Of a DNA stretch of 64,000 bases, positions 62,130 through 64,000 are shown one piece after another. A program made the translations under genes and the position numbers. Origin of the DNA: Sphaerulina vaccinii (Eukaryota > Ascomycota > Dothideomycetes > Mycosphaerellales > Mycosphaerellaceae). The stretch is from positions 2,604,001 to 2,668,000 of the forward strand of contig JAKUDP010000001.1 in the NCBI GenBank assembly GCA_022570795.1, in the 5' to 3' direction. The first letter of the stretch is position 1, and each line of letters opens with the position of its first letter. The notes under the pieces are model-generated. The model was not told the DNA's origin. It was given only the letters and a program-made list of their open reading frames with translations, and did no database searches.

Positions 62130-62978
62130 ATGCCTCGCGGACCTCACCAACGTGCCCCGGGCTATCAGTCACCAGTCGCTACATCTGTGACATCGAGCTC
62201 TCAGCGAGAATTGCCCACGACGAACTTCCTTGCCCAGAAGGTGTCGCCCGCCTCTATCAGAGGTTCACGCACTTCCCTCAATGCCAAAGCCAAGCCCTTC
62301 GAGTCTGCGACGGCATCGCGTGACACTTCGGCGCATGAGCATGCCACCTCAATTGTAGATCATACCAAAGACATTTTCCAGCCCCTGCCGAATCAAGACA
62401 CGACAGGAGAAGTTCCTCAAGTCTTGGCTAGCAGCAAGCTGGCGACTTCGCCTGACAAGGCTGCGAAGAAGTATGTGCACTCACACGCAAGACCATCGCC
62501 AGTATCTCCCACCAGGACGAATGGCTTCAGCAAAGACCCGATCTTGCAAGGCCACGCGCCAAATCTGCCACTTCGCCAGATCTTGGCGCTGATTGAGCAT
62601 CTGTCAGACTCTGAACTTGGTCTGCTTCCGGATGTCATCATAGAGCAGCAGCGAGCTCGGCGCACAGCATTGTCATCGCGTGTGTCTCAGCCGATTCCGC
62701 AGTCCACCTTCACGAAGTATAGAGGTCATGCGTCTTCTGCATCAGCGACTCCGACAGAGACTGTGACCAACGCACAAACTGCAGTACAAGTCTTCCGCCA
62801 AATTTACCGAGCCACAGAGATACGATCTGAGCTCGAGGATACTGAGAGTGTTGCCAAGTTGATTAAGATTTCGACAGAGTTCTCTCAATCGCTTCTCGAC
62901 CATGACCCGCAGGCTTTTGGAGTGTTGAGGTCGAACATCTATGCAGATCTCCCACGCCCAGATCTTCCAATGAACTAG
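62130..62978 (+). CDS. Orphan protein, disordered N-terminus and helical C-terminus
   Basis: A single exon of 282 residues. Residues 1-130 are Ser/Thr/Pro/Ala-rich and probably disordered. The second half is helical: LPLRQILALIEHLSDSELGL then TAVQVFRQIYRATEIRSELE and TESVAKLIKISTEFSQSLLD. No family is recognised. The long open frame and contrasting domain-like composition favour a real gene, but no splice or homology support is available. Confidence 0.5.
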   Translation: MPRGPHQRAPGYQSPVATSVTSSSQRELPTTNFLAQKVSPASIRGSRTSLNAKAKPFESATASRDTSAHEHATSIVDHTKDIFQPLPNQDTTGEVPQVLASSKLATSPDKAAKKYVHSHARPSPVSPTRTNGFSKDPILQGHAPNLPLRQILALIEHLSDSELGLLPDVIIEQQRARRTALSSRVSQPIPQSTFTKYRGHASSASATPTETVTNAQTAVQVFRQIYRATEIRSELEDTESVAKLIKISTEFSQSLLDHDPQAFGVLRSNIYADLPRPDLPMN

Positions 62979-63783
62979 AAGCGTGACGAGTCAGTCCAAG
63001 CCGTCATATGGGCTGCGAAGCAGACTGGGCGCATACACGGCGGAGATATCCTACTTCTCAAGGCGTTTGTCACTGCGCAGGAAGCGCTGGAGTCGTGCGT
63101 GAGAAGTATGGTGGGCGTCGACAGCGTGGCTCAGAACGAGATAACATAGGTGCAAGAAGTGCCTCGAGGCCAGGAGATCATCCAGGAGCTGAGGGTTGCT
63201 TGACTTTGTGTAGAAGGATGTCGTTTGAGTAGTTCAGACATTATGAGACGGGATCAGATCGCGTACAGGCTATAAGGCGCAGACATCTTGGAGGAAGGGT
63301 ACATTATGCTCCATCAATGATAACGAAGTCATGTATTCCCATACACCCTGTATCGGTGCAGCAGAATCGTTGTTGATACGAAGATCTTGCGGATTTTGTT
63401 TGATGTGCAGAAAAGACGGCGAAGGATCGATGAGAATGTTCACAGTCGCTTCTTTACTGATGGAAAGCGAGGTTCTTGGGACGTGGCAACGATTCCGCCA
63501 CTAGACGAGGAGAGCAAAGTTGAGGAAAAGAAGAGAGGTTTATATATCGAGAGAAAAGATGAATCCCAGGACATTTGGCTAGCTCCCGTTCCCCGAAAGC
63601 CAATGCTGCAAGCTTACTCTAAACATCCTTCGGCTCGCATTTCGCGTCTTTCCAGTGTTTATCTTGCTCCGATGTCCCAACTGTTCCTCAAGACACAACG
63701 AACACTACATCCTAAACCATCGTGGCGAAGAAAGTCCCTCTTCACTGACCGCTCTCAACCTTTGCTATCTGAAGCGCTGCCCT
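62979..63783. other. Region holding dispersed element copy C
   Basis: Besides element copy C, a 151-codon frame (63387-63842, +) runs through the element. It has no other recognisable feature and overlaps the 3' end of the dehydrogenase on the other strand, so I do not call it as a gene. Confidence 0.4.
63505..63605 (+). repeat. Dispersed element, copy C
   Basis: Purine-rich tract (GAGGAAAAGAAGAGAGG), TTTATATATC, then AATCCCAGGACATTTGGCTA and GCTCCCGTTCCCCG. The frame through it reads GLYIERKDESQDIWLAPVPR. It matches copies A and B. Confidence 0.6.
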
Positions 63784-64000
63784 TCATTCATGCAAGTCAA
63801 ACAGACCATGACTCCGCAGACCAGAACCTGCTCCAAGCCTGAGCATTCCCGTCCCAATCAGCTTCACCAGCTCTATCACGTACTTACGTGGACACATCAT
63901 CGAGCCTTTGATGGTCAAGCACTTCCATAGAGCTACACCGTATGGAAACGGGACATCGCCTGGAACACCGCCGACCAGGACCACTCTACCGCCTGCTTGG
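63784..64000 (-). CDS. Zinc-type alcohol dehydrogenase-like protein, 3' end (5' partial), probable premature stop
   Basis: The frame enters from the right edge: GRVVLVGGVPGDVPFPYGVA, then LWKCLTIKGSMMCPRKYVIE and LVKLIGTGMLRL, the C-terminal part of medium-chain zinc-type dehydrogenases in the fungal quinone-reductase-like branch. It stops at TGA (63784-63786) after GLFDLHE. Reading on gives RAALQIAKVESGQ and a second stop; the family normally ends with a W-x-x-A-L-x-x-A helix exactly there, so TGA probably replaced TGG. The loss would remove about 14 residues, and the enzyme may or may not survive it. Confidence 0.7.
   Translation of the reverse strand, partial: QAGGRVVLVGGVPGDVPFPYGVALWKCLTIKGSMMCPRKYVIELVKLIGTGMLRLGAGSGLRSHGLFDLHE

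Noticed and set aside
63387..63842. 151-codon frame through element copy C
   Set aside because: Apart from the shared SQDIWLAP block it shows no conserved content and it overlaps the dehydrogenase 3' end.

Overview
This window is nuclear DNA of a filamentous ascomycete (Pezizomycotina; Dothideomycetes is my best guess from gene content, not proven). Single-gene transcription units lie on both strands. Introns are short (about 48 to 110 bp) with GT..AG ends and CTAAC/CTGAC-like branch sites. The set includes fungal MGM1, FIS1, SPC24, IRC22 (TRAP-alpha), UBC6, CLPTM1 and choline-transporter-like genes. I rebuilt exon structures by hand from reading frames, splice signals and family similarity; none was confirmed by a search.

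Layout. 0-10 kb: the end of a coiled-coil gene, two small NTF2-like genes, an AIG1/FAR-17a-like membrane protein, a tRNA-Cys(GCA) with a 9-nt intron, an 11-exon NCS1 permease and a SET-domain gene. 10-20 kb: a four-TM orphan, a GST, IRC22, a tandem pair of paralogous type II membrane orphans, a 2.2 kb stretch without a recognised gene, and a Pro/Ala-rich orphan. 20-34 kb: UBC6, two F-box-like genes (one frameshifted), a BTB protein, MGM1 divergent from glyoxalase II, a GTPBP1/2-like GTPase, a signal peptide joined to a GH10 xylanase scrap, and a conserved fungal orphan. 34-36.5 kb: a sugar-transporter (MFS) pseudogene with three separate lesions. 45.7-64 kb: a GNAT, FIS1 divergent from SPC24, a frameshifted orphan, an SDR, a D-2-hydroxyacid dehydrogenase (plus a degenerate copy of its 3' end 10 kb away), a head-to-head pair of BTB + CxxC proteins, CLPTM1 divergent from a choline-transporter-like gene, an orphan, and a zinc-type dehydrogenase running off the right edge with an apparent premature stop.

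The most unusual content is an array of about 20 related, same-strand, non-coding units in two clusters: 36,886-38,482 (7 units) and 42,311-45,186 (12 full units, one truncated, perhaps one relic). A GFA-domain gene and a UIM-motif gene lie between the clusters. Almost all full units are about 143-154 nt with the same plan: a TATA-like box 22-31 bp upstream; a 5' strand AACARTCGT; usually a tRNA A-box-like GGTCTAGTGG; a conserved hairpin (AAGTCGTYRGCATAGCTGATGCTT or a variant); a hypervariable insert that usually contains its own hairpin; and a 3' strand CGATTGTT that pairs with the 5' strand and runs into TTTT(G). Stems are often kept by wobble or compensatory changes. This is the architecture of RNA polymerase III genes for a closed-stem structured RNA family. 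I do not recognise the family. It is my main candidate for an undescribed system.
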